Source of the DNA: Bacillus changyiensis
GTDB taxonomy: Bacteria; Bacillota; Bacilli; Bacillales; Bacillaceae
NCBI RefSeq assembly: GCF_027706145.1
Contig: NZ_JAQFWW010000007.1
Span: 62,001-126,000 of the forward strand
Length of the DNA stretch: 64,000 bases
Direction: 5' to 3'
Below the pieces are notes generated by a model, which saw only the letters and a list, made by a program, of their open reading frames with translations, was not told the origin of the DNA and ran no database searches. The position numbers were made by a program, and so were the translations under genes. This document shows, one piece after another, positions 53,694-62,254 of the stretch. Position 1 is the stretch's first letter. Each line of letters starts with the position of its first letter.

Positions 53694-54713
53694 TTAACCG
53701 TTCACTCCCTCTTTACTTCGATCCATTAGTTCATTTAGCTTTTCTTTTGCTAAACCTGAATCGATAGCTTTTCTAGCTAAAATTAAACCTTCGCGAAAAT
53801 CTTCAGCCTGACCCGCAAGCATTAAAGTTACTCCTGCATTTAGGCAGACTATTTCTCTTACACCGTTTTTTTGTCCATCGACTAGCTCTATTAACATGTT
53901 TTTATTATGATGAGCATCACCTCCAATAATTTCTTCATGAGATATATAATCAAGTCCAAATGAAGCAGGGTCAAATAGCATCTTGTTCACATGTCCATTC
54001 TGAATTTCATATAATTCAGATGGAGCGCTAAGTGAAATCTCATCCATTCCATCAAGTCCATGAACAACCAATGAATGTTTTGCACCTAACTCTAATAATA
54101 ATTCTGCATATAAAGGAGCAAGCGTTCGGTTAGACACACCTAGTAAATGTCGTTTCGGGCTCATCGGGTTCCCAAGCGGTCCTAAAAGATTAAATACAGT
54201 TGGCACACCAATTTCTTTTCTAAGAGAAGATAGTTTTCTTAAGGAAGGATGAAATTTAGGAGTAAACAGGAATGCAAAACCACTTTCTTTTACCCAATTT
54301 GTAGCCTCATCAGGTAATAATTCTATTTTAATCCCTAACTCCTCTAACAAATCTGCACTACCACATAGACTACTTGATGATCGATTTCCACATTTTGCTA
54401 CTTTTACTCCAGCAGCACTTGCCACAAGTGCTGCAGCAGTAGAAGTGTTAAATGAACCTAACATATCACCTCCTGTACCACACGTATCTACTACATCTTC
54501 TACTTTGTCAATCTGAACCATCTGCTCATGAATGGCTTTAAGAAAACCCATTAATTCCTGTTTTACTTCTCCTTTCGTAGATAATGCACAAAGAAATGCC
54601 CCTATTTGAACGGGTGTCAAATTTCCTTTTAGTATTTCACTCATACAGTCATAGGCTTCTTGAAAACTCAGTGACTGATTGTTCGTTAACTTATAAACTA
54701 ATTCCTTAATCAC
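53694..54713 (-). CDS. trpD: TrpD, anthranilate phosphoribosyltransferase with an altered active-site motif
   Basis: A 339-residue AnPRT with the PRPP motifs DTCGTGGDMLGSFNTSTAAA and ADLLEELG. The usual K-H-G-N-R motif reads KCGNRSSSSLCGSAD: the His is Cys, and the residue after the two Ser is Leu. That His contributes to anthranilate binding in studied enzymes, so substrate preference may differ. GTG start after AAGGAGG; first gene of the operon. No trpE or trpG is in the window, so anthranilate must come from elsewhere, or another aromatic amine is used. Confidence 0.93.
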   Translation of the reverse strand: MIKELVYKLTNNQSLSFQEAYDCMSEILKGNLTPVQIGAFLCALSTKGEVKQELMGFLKAIHEQMVQIDKVEDVVDTCGTGGDMLGSFNTSTAAALVASAAGVKVAKCGNRSSSSLCGSADLLEELGIKIELLPDEATNWVKESGFAFLFTPKFHPSLRKLSSLRKEIGVPTVFNLLGPLGNPMSPKRHLLGVSNRTLAPLYAELLLELGAKHSLVVHGLDGMDEISLSAPSELYEIQNGHVNKMLFDPASFGLDYISHEEIIGGDAHHNKNMLIELVDGQKNGVREIVCLNAGVTLMLAGQAEDFREGLILARKAIDSGLAKEKLNELMDRSKEGVNG

Positions 54714-54889
54714 AGTCTTTACCTCCTTAAAAAGACCAAGAATTGATGAATAGACCGATTCAAATTTACCTTTTTTGTTTAATAATGGGTTTGTTCTGTT
54801 TAGTTATACTTTAACATGCTATAATTCAGATGATTAGTACCACTTGTTAAGAAATTTTGTGGTACCACTTTTTTAAGAAAGGATCTAAC
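54714..54889. promoter_or_regulatory. Divergent control region with direct repeats
   Basis: A plus-strand TATAAT (54820-54825) precedes two direct repeats of GTACCACTT (54837-54845 and 54862-54870), each followed a few bases later by TTAAGAAA and spaced 25 bases apart. The second is embedded in the palindrome GTGGTACCAC. Direct repeats next to a MocR-type gene are typical of its own operators. On the minus strand AAGTATAACT could be the -10 of the trp-containing operon. I see no TRAP-binding GAG/UAG series and no T-box, the usual Bacillus trp controls. Confidence 0.6.
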
Positions 54890-56296
54890 ATGATGTTACT
54901 GATACCAATTAATCGTCTTTCTACCACTTCTTTAACAGGACAAGTTTACCAGTATATTAGGGATCAAGTTTTAAATGGAAAGATAAAACCCGGTGAAAAG
55001 TTACCTTCAACAAGGGAGCTATCTTCTCACTTATGTGTCTCTAGAAATGTCATTTTAACAGCATATGAACAACTAATTGCTGAAGGTTTTATCGTTACAT
55101 ATAAGGGTTCTGGATCATACATTGCTGAAGGAACCTACTTAAAACAGGAAAAAATACAGACATACAAATTAAATCAATCGAATGAAAAATCTAGCAATGA
55201 TAATGATATGATAGATTTCCGCTCAGGAGTTCCTGCGTTAGATTTCTTCCCTCGAAAAATATGGGCAAGGTTATCAAATATAACTTGGCATGAAACTAGG
55301 TCCTCTATGTTTGGATATGATGTACCTGAAGGTCGGATTGAATTAAGGGAGGCTATCTTAAATTATTTAAATAAAACAAGACAAGTTTTTTGTCATCCAG
55401 ATCATCTGATTATTACATCTGGGGCAGTACAAGCATTAACACTTGTTTCTAGTTTGCTTTTAAAACCAAATGGACAAGTTGTTATTGAAGACCCTATTAA
55501 AGACAATATACAAAAAATCTTTAAAAGTTCAGGTGCTTTTCTTTATCCAATTCCGGTAGATCGCAATGGAATAAACACAGATTTATTACCCACCAACAAA
55601 AATCCAAAATTTGTATTCTTCACTCCTTCTCATCAATTTCCCTTGGGCGGAACTCTTTCAGTAGAACGTCAAATCGATTTAATCAATTATGCGAGAAAAA
55701 AAGATTGTTATCTTGTTGAAGATGACTATGATAGTGAATTTCGTTATGAAAGTACCCCTGTAAGTTCTTCACAAGGATTGGCCCCTGAACGAGTAATATA
55801 TATTGGAACACTCAGTAACATACTATCCCCATCACTACGTCTAGGATACTTAATCCTTCCACCACATCTTGTAGAAAAATGCCGCAATCTTAAAAAACAC
55901 TTAGATTTACATACACCAACAGTTAATCAACTTATTCTTGCACAGTTTATAGAACAGAGATATTTGGAGAGACATATCTTAAAAATGAAAAAATTATATA
56001 AAAAAAGGAGGGATTACCTTATTAAAAGATTATATGAAACATTCTCAAACAGAGTTAATATTTTTGGGTATTCGACAGGGTTACATTTAATTGTTGAATT
56101 TAAAGGACTTCAATTTACAAAAGAAATCATAAACAACATTGAAAAATTCAAAGTCAAAATTTATTCGGTAGAAGACCATACCATTCAAAAAGGCATGCAT
56201 GTAGATAAGATTATCATAGGGTATGGACATTTAACTGAAGAACAAATTAACGAGGGAATCACAAGACTATCTAAGGCTATAAATCATATATTATAA
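54890..56296 (+). CDS. MocR-type regulator lacking the PLP lysine
   Basis: A 468-residue GntR-aminotransferase fusion. The winged helix covers about residues 10-75 (LPSTRELSSHLCVSRNVILT). In the aminotransferase-fold part the pyridine-contacting Asp is present (LVEDDYDSEFRYE). The position of the Schiff-base lysine is Asn310 (GTLSNILSPSLRLGY, against S-K-T in the family). It therefore probably cannot form the usual internal aldimine and may sense another ligand. ATG at 54890 with AAAGGAT upstream. Divergent from trpD, so it most likely controls the trp-containing operon. Confidence 0.88.
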   Translation: MMLLIPINRLSTTSLTGQVYQYIRDQVLNGKIKPGEKLPSTRELSSHLCVSRNVILTAYEQLIAEGFIVTYKGSGSYIAEGTYLKQEKIQTYKLNQSNEKSSNDNDMIDFRSGVPALDFFPRKIWARLSNITWHETRSSMFGYDVPEGRIELREAILNYLNKTRQVFCHPDHLIITSGAVQALTLVSSLLLKPNGQVVIEDPIKDNIQKIFKSSGAFLYPIPVDRNGINTDLLPTNKNPKFVFFTPSHQFPLGGTLSVERQIDLINYARKKDCYLVEDDYDSEFRYESTPVSSSQGLAPERVIYIGTLSNILSPSLRLGYLILPPHLVEKCRNLKKHLDLHTPTVNQLILAQFIEQRYLERHILKMKKLYKKRRDYLIKRLYETFSNRVNIFGYSTGLHLIVEFKGLQFTKEIINNIEKFKVKIYSVEDHTIQKGMHVDKIIIGYGHLTEEQINEGITRLSKAINHIL

Positions 56297-56335
56297 TGTG
56301 CCTTGAGTTTGTTTGAAGGTAGGAGGTTAATAGAA

Positions 56336-56857
56336 ATGAATTTTCAACTTAAAGAAGCAATAGAAATTCTTGAACGCACACCAAAAACACTTCAGCATTT
56401 GCTTGATGGATTATCAAACTCATGGATCACCTGCAATGAAGGTGAAGCAACTTGGAATGCCTTTGATGTCGTCGGACACCTGATTGAAGGCGAAAAACAT
56501 AATTGGATACCGCGAATCGAAATGATCATAACCAAAGGAGAAACTGAAACATTCCTTCCATTTGATCGCTTTACTCAACTTCAAGAAAATATTGGGAAAA
56601 CGATTGAACAATTACTTGATGAGTTTGCGAAACTTCGTCAGGAAAACCTAGAAAAATTACAATGTTTAGTTGATTCACAGATTAACTTAGAGCAAACAGG
56701 AATTCATCCTGAATTCGGCATTGTCAAACTGAGAGAACAAATCTCAACTTGGGTTGCACATGATCTCGATCATCTCTCTCAAATAACTAGAGTGCTGGCG
56801 AAACGATATCAGGAAGATGTAGGACCTTGGAAAGGGTATTTGCGGATTTTAAAGTAA
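56336..56857 (+). CDS. DinB-family protein
   Basis: A 173-residue four-helix-bundle protein with the three metal-binding His: one in FDVVGHLIEGEKHNW and two in STWVAHDLDHLSQI. The start at 56336 follows AGGAGG. DinB proteins include damage-induced proteins and thiol (bacillithiol) transferases. The particular reaction is unknown. The gene follows the MocR gene by 39 bases. Confidence 0.85.
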   Translation: MNFQLKEAIEILERTPKTLQHLLDGLSNSWITCNEGEATWNAFDVVGHLIEGEKHNWIPRIEMIITKGETETFLPFDRFTQLQENIGKTIEQLLDEFAKLRQENLEKLQCLVDSQINLEQTGIHPEFGIVKLREQISTWVAHDLDHLSQITRVLAKRYQEDVGPWKGYLRILK

Positions 56858-56949
56858 AATCAGCTTGAAGCTGTTCCCATTCATCTCTGCTGGAGCAAGG
56901 GTCTTGCCAAGATGTGTGATATCACTCTTTTGATCTAGCATAAATGACA

Positions 56950-58152
56950 TCACTTGTTCTCCTTAATCTGAACAGAATCTAATTGGACAGCTTCCTGTTC
57001 TTTCATACCTGGAACGACGATATACATGATGATACACGGGAGCAAACAGATTGCTGCGACAATAAACGTAGTAGCCAGACCGAATTTAACAGCAATAACT
57101 CCAAAAATGACGCCAGACAAGATTTCTCCCGCAGCCCCCACACCTGAATGGACTGAAAATAATGTTGTTTTATATTGATCAGGGAAAAGTTGATTTAAAT
57201 AATGATAAACAACCGGTTCTCGTACATCTTCTATAGCTAATAAAATAGAGGTTGATGCAAGTCCAATCGGTTTAACACCAATGGCTAATAATCCTGTTAG
57301 GATCATACCACTCGTTTCGATAATCGTGAGGACTGTCATTGACTTTCTGTCAATCATTTGCTCGACTTTCAGCATGAGCGTTAATAAAATAAACGTGCAT
57401 AGCCCTGCAAACGCCATAACAAGCCCTAATGTTTTCGGACTAAAACCTATAGTCTCTAAATAGGGTTGCCAATAGCGGGCGATTGTATCATAAGTTAGCG
57501 CCGAAAAAAAGCCAGCAATCACGATCAGCATGACCCTTCGTTTATTTAAAATAAGCGTTAGACTTCGAGTCAATATTTGAAAAAAAGTTTCTTGAGAATC
57601 GTAAGGCTCATCTTCTTTGACTTCCGGAACTCTTATATAAAACAAACTCCACAAATACCAAAAAATATAAACTGAAGCTGTGAGAATAAACGGCAATATT
57701 TGATTTGCACTATACAAAAAACCACTGGCAATACTTGAGCTCGTTGTGAAAATGATCATCACTTGGGTATTTTTCATCATTTCCTTGCCAAACTGTTCTG
57801 TACCCGTTTCACGGCTCATCCAAGTTTGAAATGAACCTGAAATGAGTGCATCTGAAAGTGCCCACGTAACCATTGCAATGAGACAAATGATAAAAGTGTC
57901 TGAGAGAGGAAACAAAGCCCATGTTAAGGCTGAAAACAACAAAGATCCTGTGATAGACAACTTGACACCAAACCGATCAGCAAAAGTTCCCGAAGGAATT
58001 TCAAAAATTAACTTGGCTACTTCAAAAACAGTTCCTAGCAAACCGATGGTGAGTAAATCGAATCCACAGTCTGCAAGATACAATATCCAAATAGGTAAAA
58101 AAAGACCCATAGCTAAACCACGAAGGCTTGAAAAAAGATAGAAAACTCGCAT
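56950..58152 (-). CDS. MFS transporter
   Basis: A 400-residue major-facilitator protein with twelve membrane segments and the loop 2-3 motif GTFADRFG. ATG at 58152 follows AAGGAG; the longer frame upstream has no ribosome binding site. Probably a drug or metabolite exporter. Single-gene unit. Confidence 0.87.
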   Translation of the reverse strand: MRVFYLFSSLRGLAMGLFLPIWILYLADCGFDLLTIGLLGTVFEVAKLIFEIPSGTFADRFGVKLSITGSLLFSALTWALFPLSDTFIICLIAMVTWALSDALISGSFQTWMSRETGTEQFGKEMMKNTQVMIIFTTSSSIASGFLYSANQILPFILTASVYIFWYLWSLFYIRVPEVKEDEPYDSQETFFQILTRSLTLILNKRRVMLIVIAGFFSALTYDTIARYWQPYLETIGFSPKTLGLVMAFAGLCTFILLTLMLKVEQMIDRKSMTVLTIIETSGMILTGLLAIGVKPIGLASTSILLAIEDVREPVVYHYLNQLFPDQYKTTLFSVHSGVGAAGEILSGVIFGVIAVKFGLATTFIVAAICLLPCIIMYIVVPGMKEQEAVQLDSVQIKENK

Positions 58153-58233
58153 GATTTGTCTCCTTATAATAACCCAAAAATCCTTATTATACCTTAAAAG
58201 GAAAAACTTAATCACTATTTTAGCACATTGTGG

Positions 58234-58512
58234 TTACAAATCAGATATTATTTTATTATTTCTATGTTTTTGCTCAATTAAAGAACCATGAATTAAATCC
58301 TTTCTAGTCCATGGGTTTCCATTAAAAATGACTTCTCCTGATGTTTGTTTGAGAAGACCACAAATTATGTTTAGTGGGGTTGACTTTCCCGCTCCATTTG
58401 GTCCTAAAAGACCGTAAACCGTGTTCTTCCTTACATTGATTGATACACTGTTTAAAATGTATTGCTTAGTTAAAAGCTTGGTTTGTAAAATATAATCGTC
58501 ATTCATTGGCAT
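58234..58512 (-). pseudogene. Truncated ABC transporter ATP-binding protein
   Basis: Only the first 92 residues of an ABC ATPase of the bacitracin/lantibiotic-export (BcrA) type. Walker A GLLGPNGAGKST is intact, but the sequence ends in HRNNKIISDL before the Q-loop, signature and Walker B. No permease gene is near. A 3'-deleted remnant. Confidence 0.8.
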
Positions 58513-58580
58513 ATCACTCCTTCTTTATAAACAGAGTTTAACAATGAAAAATCCAGACTCTATCAACATGTCAATAAAAA

Positions 58581-58620
58581 AACAGATGATTGATCAATTC
58601 ATCCTGATCTATCATCTGTT
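58581..58620 (-). terminator. Terminator of the dienelactone-hydrolase gene
   Basis: AACAGATGAT and ATCATCTGTT arms with a further GATC pairing, then a T-run on the minus strand. Overlaps the stop codon. Confidence 0.8.
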
Positions 58621-59205
58621 AGATGTTTGCTTAAAAAAATTCACGACTTCTTTAAACGCTTTTTGAGCTGAGTTTTCATTATATCTTGAAGAATAGGGAT
58701 TACTAAATCCATGTAACCCACTAAACTGGTGGACACTGATATGATCATGATCTAACCTTGAAATGATGTCATTTACATGAAACGATTGTTCTTCTTCAGG
58801 AAAGAATAGCAGTGTTGGACATGAAGGTTTGACCTCTAGATAATCCCTAATTCTCGAACCATAGTATCCAATGATTCCATTGAGACCTTTTTCTTCACTG
58901 CACAACCAAGCCACAGTTGCCCCCACACTAAATCCAACAATATAAATACTTTTATATTTGTCCTGAATGTCGACTAGTAGCCTTTTTATGTTGTCAGCAG
59001 CATGAGCAAAACCGATGTTCTTCATAAAATGATCGTAGGCCATTTCCTCTTGACTATAGTCAAAAGGTGTCTTTCGTTCCAGTAGATTCGGACATATAAG
59101 ATCAAAACCTTGTTCTGAAAACAATCGGCTGACATCGATCATGTGTTGGTTTATTCCATAAATCTCATGAACCAAAAGAATAAGACGATCTGATTGTTTG
59201 TTCAT
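58612..59205 (-). CDS. Dienelactone-hydrolase-family alpha/beta hydrolase
   Basis: About 197 residues. Nucleophile Ser in IYIVGFSVGATVAW, acid in LFFPEEEQSFH-region, and His in SGLHGFSNPYS, as in the family (which often uses Cys; here it is Ser). Substrate unknown. Confidence 0.82.
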   Translation of the reverse strand: MNKQSDRLILLVHEIYGINQHMIDVSRLFSEQGFDLICPNLLERKTPFDYSQEEMAYDHFMKNIGFAHAADNIKRLLVDIQDKYKSIYIVGFSVGATVAWLCSEEKGLNGIIGYYGSRIRDYLEVKPSCPTLLFFPEEEQSFHVNDIISRLDHDHISVHQFSGLHGFSNPYSSRYNENSAQKAFKEVVNFFKQTSNR

Positions 59206-59263
59206 ATGGATCAATTTTTCTTAACCCTTTTCTCTTATTTATTTGACGTGACGATTCCACTAG

Positions 59264-59590
59264 TTATATTTCAAAGAATTGTTGTCTCTCAACTTTGCAA
59301 ACTCTTAATGCAAAATTTTCGTACCATTCCGTTTTACCTCTTTCTTGTGCAACCTGATGAGCTGAGTTTTCCTTCCAACTCTTGATCGCATCTAAAGATT
59401 TCCAATATGAAACAGTTAATCCTAATTGATGATCACGAGCACTTTCCAAGCCTAGGAATCCTGGCTGCTTAGCAGCTAACTCTACCATTTTGTCCGCCAT
59501 TTTCCCATAGCCATTGTCACCTTCTGTTCTTTGCGAAGCAAAAATGACTGCATAATATGGTGGTTGTGGTGTTTTGGTAATGCTACTCAT
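59264..59590 (-). CDS. ABM-family (antibiotic biosynthesis monooxygenase fold) protein
   Basis: A 108-residue dimeric ferredoxin-like alpha-plus-beta protein. PPYYAVIFASQR at the N-terminus, GLESARDHQLGLTVSYWKSL in the middle and WYENFALRVCKVER at the end match the ABM/DUF-type family common in Bacillus. These act as quinone-forming or heme-degrading monooxygenases or have no known role. ATG after AGGAGG. Confidence 0.8.
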   Translation of the reverse strand: MSSITKTPQPPYYAVIFASQRTEGDNGYGKMADKMVELAAKQPGFLGLESARDHQLGLTVSYWKSLDAIKSWKENSAHQVAQERGKTEWYENFALRVCKVERQQFFEI

Positions 59591-60446
59591 TATTTGTTCC
59601 TCCTATCGTCATCATGGGGAAAAACGTTATCATTCCTCAAAACTAAGTCCATCGAGTCAGAGTTGGTAAAAAGCTGAACGATAAAATATCAGTTCCAATT
59701 ATTTGCGCTAGTAGGTCTATATGTCCAAAAAGGACAACGTTTTCACAGGTTATTAATTAAGAAAGGGGACTCTATTCGTCAAAAATAAACTTAATAGACA
59801 ACCTCGTCATATCATTAACGGGGTATTTTTATGGACGCAAGAAGTTCTCCGAGCCGAAAATGGATTTTTATCTAGCTTGTTTTGATATTCATTCCTTTTT
59901 TTGTTTTCAAAACAACAATCCTTTACAAGAATCATATCAAACCTTATCAAAAAAAGGACTCTCTTTTGTAAATAAATAAGCTTTTAAGTTCTATGTCGCA
60001 TTAACCCTATCTTTTCTTTACTATTTAAATGTGCTTAGATCGTGTTCTTTTACATTAATCTCGTTGATCGGCCTTGTTGATAAAGAATCATCTTGAGTTT
60101 TTAATTCCTGCCCCACTTCCTTCTTTAACACACATAACGACTTTAAATGTTCGTTTTCTTTGGAAACAAAAACACCCCTTTAGACAAGCATATCTAAAGG
60201 GGATAAATTAAATTAACACATCTTATAGAATCACGAAAAAATTATTTTATATTGAACGTGGAAAGTAAAGAAGAATCTTAAGAACTTCTGTTTCCATGGT
60301 GATCAGCTGTGCTATTCTCCATGTTTACTTTACATAGATGTTGTTGAAATCGTTATGACCTCTTTTCATCAGGTCTTGGGCAAGGTTGTCCAATAAGCAT
60401 TCTCGGCGATTGGAATGTCTTTTTTCGGATGATCGCTTGCAGTTGA
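59591..60446. other. Gene-poor stretch with hairpins and a possible ORF remnant
   Basis: No intact gene. A CCCCTTTAGA/TCTAAAGGGG hairpin lies at about 60174-60201. A weak G-U-containing hairpin with T-run is at 59801-59829. A minus-strand frame without a start codon, ending at 60021, reads KENEHLKSLCVLKKEVGQEL and continues to KEHDLSTFK; it looks coding in composition but is only about 50 residues and could be a fragment. This stretch separates the low-G+C region from the higher-G+C diaminopropionate cassette. Confidence 0.4.
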
Positions 60447-61205
60447 TTAGGTCTCACAAACATAGACGGGTTTGGAATAATAGCGCAATAAGTTCCTTCT
60501 GCTGTTGAGCAATAAGTTCCATCCTTCCAGTTCCGTCTCAATATTTTGAAGCATCGAAAGTGGGATTTGCAGATTCAAGATTCGGCCTTGTATTTCAAAG
60601 CGCGTCACCCCTGCCGGCATGACTTTGCCTTGAAGTACGACCTCTTCAATCTCCTGCAAGGTATAAGTCGGATAGGAAATACGCAACATGTTGGGCTCAA
60701 GCTTGATCTCGATCTCCGCAGGTACCCGGGTGACACGGGATTGATGTTGGTACACATCGACAAGTTGATGCCAGGCGTCAAGTTGTCCCTCTGATGAAAG
60801 CGGATAGACATAGTAGGTAACATCACCCTTCTGAACTTTCGCGAGAGCATATTCTTTCAGTGGAACGGTTTCCACTCGAAATGCTTGTTGATTGTTCTCC
60901 AGATACGCCAGCAAATCTCCACTCGGGACGACATGATCCCAGTTTCCAACCATCACATCTTCCACATTAACAATTTGGAGAGGGATTTGGCTACATCCTA
61001 GTGCTTGCAAGGAACAGGTCCGGTGGGCGCCATCGATGATCAGGTACTGCCCGTTTTTCATTTCTACTGCAACCGGCGGGTGACGTAAAACCCCTTCCGT
61101 TTGGATGGACCGTTTCGTTTTTTCAAGTCGGGAAGGTTCATGCGCTTCATGCAAAACGATTAACGTACGATCGACCATTTTTAGATTAGAGAGAACATCA
61201 ATCAA
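60447..61205 (-). CDS. sbnI: SbnI-like free serine kinase
   Basis: A 252-residue ParB/SerK-like protein. The N-terminal domain (about residues 1-110) has the HEAHEPSRLEKTK and YLIIDGAHRTCSLQAL motifs of the ParB-type kinase group. SbnI of staphylococci phosphorylates free L-serine with ATP to O-phosphoserine, the SbnA substrate, and also regulates siderophore genes. It stands directly after sbnB and sbnA-like genes. Confidence 0.82.
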   Translation of the reverse strand: MIDVLSNLKMVDRTLIVLHEAHEPSRLEKTKRSIQTEGVLRHPPVAVEMKNGQYLIIDGAHRTCSLQALGCSQIPLQIVNVEDVMVGNWDHVVPSGDLLAYLENNQQAFRVETVPLKEYALAKVQKGDVTYYVYPLSSEGQLDAWHQLVDVYQHQSRVTRVPAEIEIKLEPNMLRISYPTYTLQEIEEVVLQGKVMPAGVTRFEIQGRILNLQIPLSMLQNIETELEGWNLLLNSRRNLLRYYSKPVYVCET

Positions 61206-61248
61206 GATTCCTCACTCCCAGATATTGTTTATACCCTTACAGAAGATG

Positions 61249-62217
61249 CTAGTCAGCCAACTCGGTTCCGACACCGTTTTCTAACGCTTTTCGGTAATAG
61301 TACGTCGAAATCGCCACATCAAAGATTGCCATGCCCATCGGGTTGAAGAGGATCGGCTTGTTTCTTGGAAATGCTTTCATTTGATCTTCGCACACGACCT
61401 CGGTAATTGATTTCGTGTCACTTTTTTGGAGACCACGTTGCAGGTGCATCAGTTCGATATCGGTGTTCTCACGACAAACTTCTTCCCAGTCATCCACGAT
61501 GATCGATTGGGTATAGTCCAAAATGTTCGGTTTGAAATCGCGCAAGGAAACGTTGAGCAGTAACGAGCGCTCTTTCGGCTTTTGATCGATATACCCGCTC
61601 GGAGACACAGTGCAGGTGATGAATACGTCTGCTTGCCTATACGCTTCTTCCCAGCTCTCCACGACTTCCGTACGATCCTTCATATCCTCCAAAAACAGGT
61701 CTGACTTGATCCCAGCGATGTCGTACAACAGGACTTTGGAAATGCGGTCTCCCAAGATGGCCGTCACCATTTGCAAATGCAACTGCCCGATCGGTCCAAA
61801 ACCGATAATGCCAACAGTCACGTCTTTCAGCGGATACAGCTCATCATATTTTTGGATGATCAATCCGGTGACGGATGCGGTACGAATCCCGCTCATTAAG
61901 GCTGTATTCAGAACAGCCAACGGCTTGCCTGTGTCCGCATTGTTTAAGATGGTCACCGAGTGAGCGCGTTGGATCCCCTGCTGGATGTTGTTCGGGAAGC
62001 TGGCGATCCATTTAATTCCTGCCATATTAACATCTCCCCCTACAAAAGCCGGCATCGCGATGATCCGATTGCCGGGGGCGCGAAAACGTAGGTACGGCTT
62101 GATCGGCTGCGCGACATCTTGTTGTTGCAAAGTAGTAACAGCTTGTCTGATCGTCTCAATCGTCTGGTCCCATTCAATCCCAATCTTTTTGATGTTGTCC
62201 GTGTTCAAATATCTCAT
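61249..62217 (-). CDS. sbnB: SbnB-like N-(2-amino-2-carboxyethyl)-L-glutamate dehydrogenase
   Basis: A 322-residue ornithine-cyclodeaminase/mu-crystallin-fold enzyme with Rossmann motif VGIIGFGPIGQLHLQM and LMSGIRTASVTGL. SbnB oxidatively splits the SbnA product into L-2,3-diaminopropionate and 2-oxoglutarate using NAD. The pairing with SbnA-like and SbnI-like genes supports that over a cyclodeaminase role. By eye its G+C is near half, well above the window average. Confidence 0.88.
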   Translation of the reverse strand: MRYLNTDNIKKIGIEWDQTIETIRQAVTTLQQQDVAQPIKPYLRFRAPGNRIIAMPAFVGGDVNMAGIKWIASFPNNIQQGIQRAHSVTILNNADTGKPLAVLNTALMSGIRTASVTGLIIQKYDELYPLKDVTVGIIGFGPIGQLHLQMVTAILGDRISKVLLYDIAGIKSDLFLEDMKDRTEVVESWEEAYRQADVFITCTVSPSGYIDQKPKERSLLLNVSLRDFKPNILDYTQSIIVDDWEEVCRENTDIELMHLQRGLQKSDTKSITEVVCEDQMKAFPRNKPILFNPMGMAIFDVAISTYYYRKALENGVGTELAD

Positions 62218-62254
62218 GATATTCCCTCCAGATTGTTCGTTGGATGTTTGACAG

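Noticed and set aside
54714-54889. Search for a T-box, TRAP site or trp leader peptide before trpD
   Set aside because: No T-box sequence, no series of GAG/UAG triplets and no leader peptide with Trp codons could be found.
60353-60541. A 62-residue minus-strand frame overlapping the end of the SbnI-like gene
   Set aside because: It starts inside the SbnI-like gene in another frame, and the SbnI-like protein has a normal C-terminus. No independent support.
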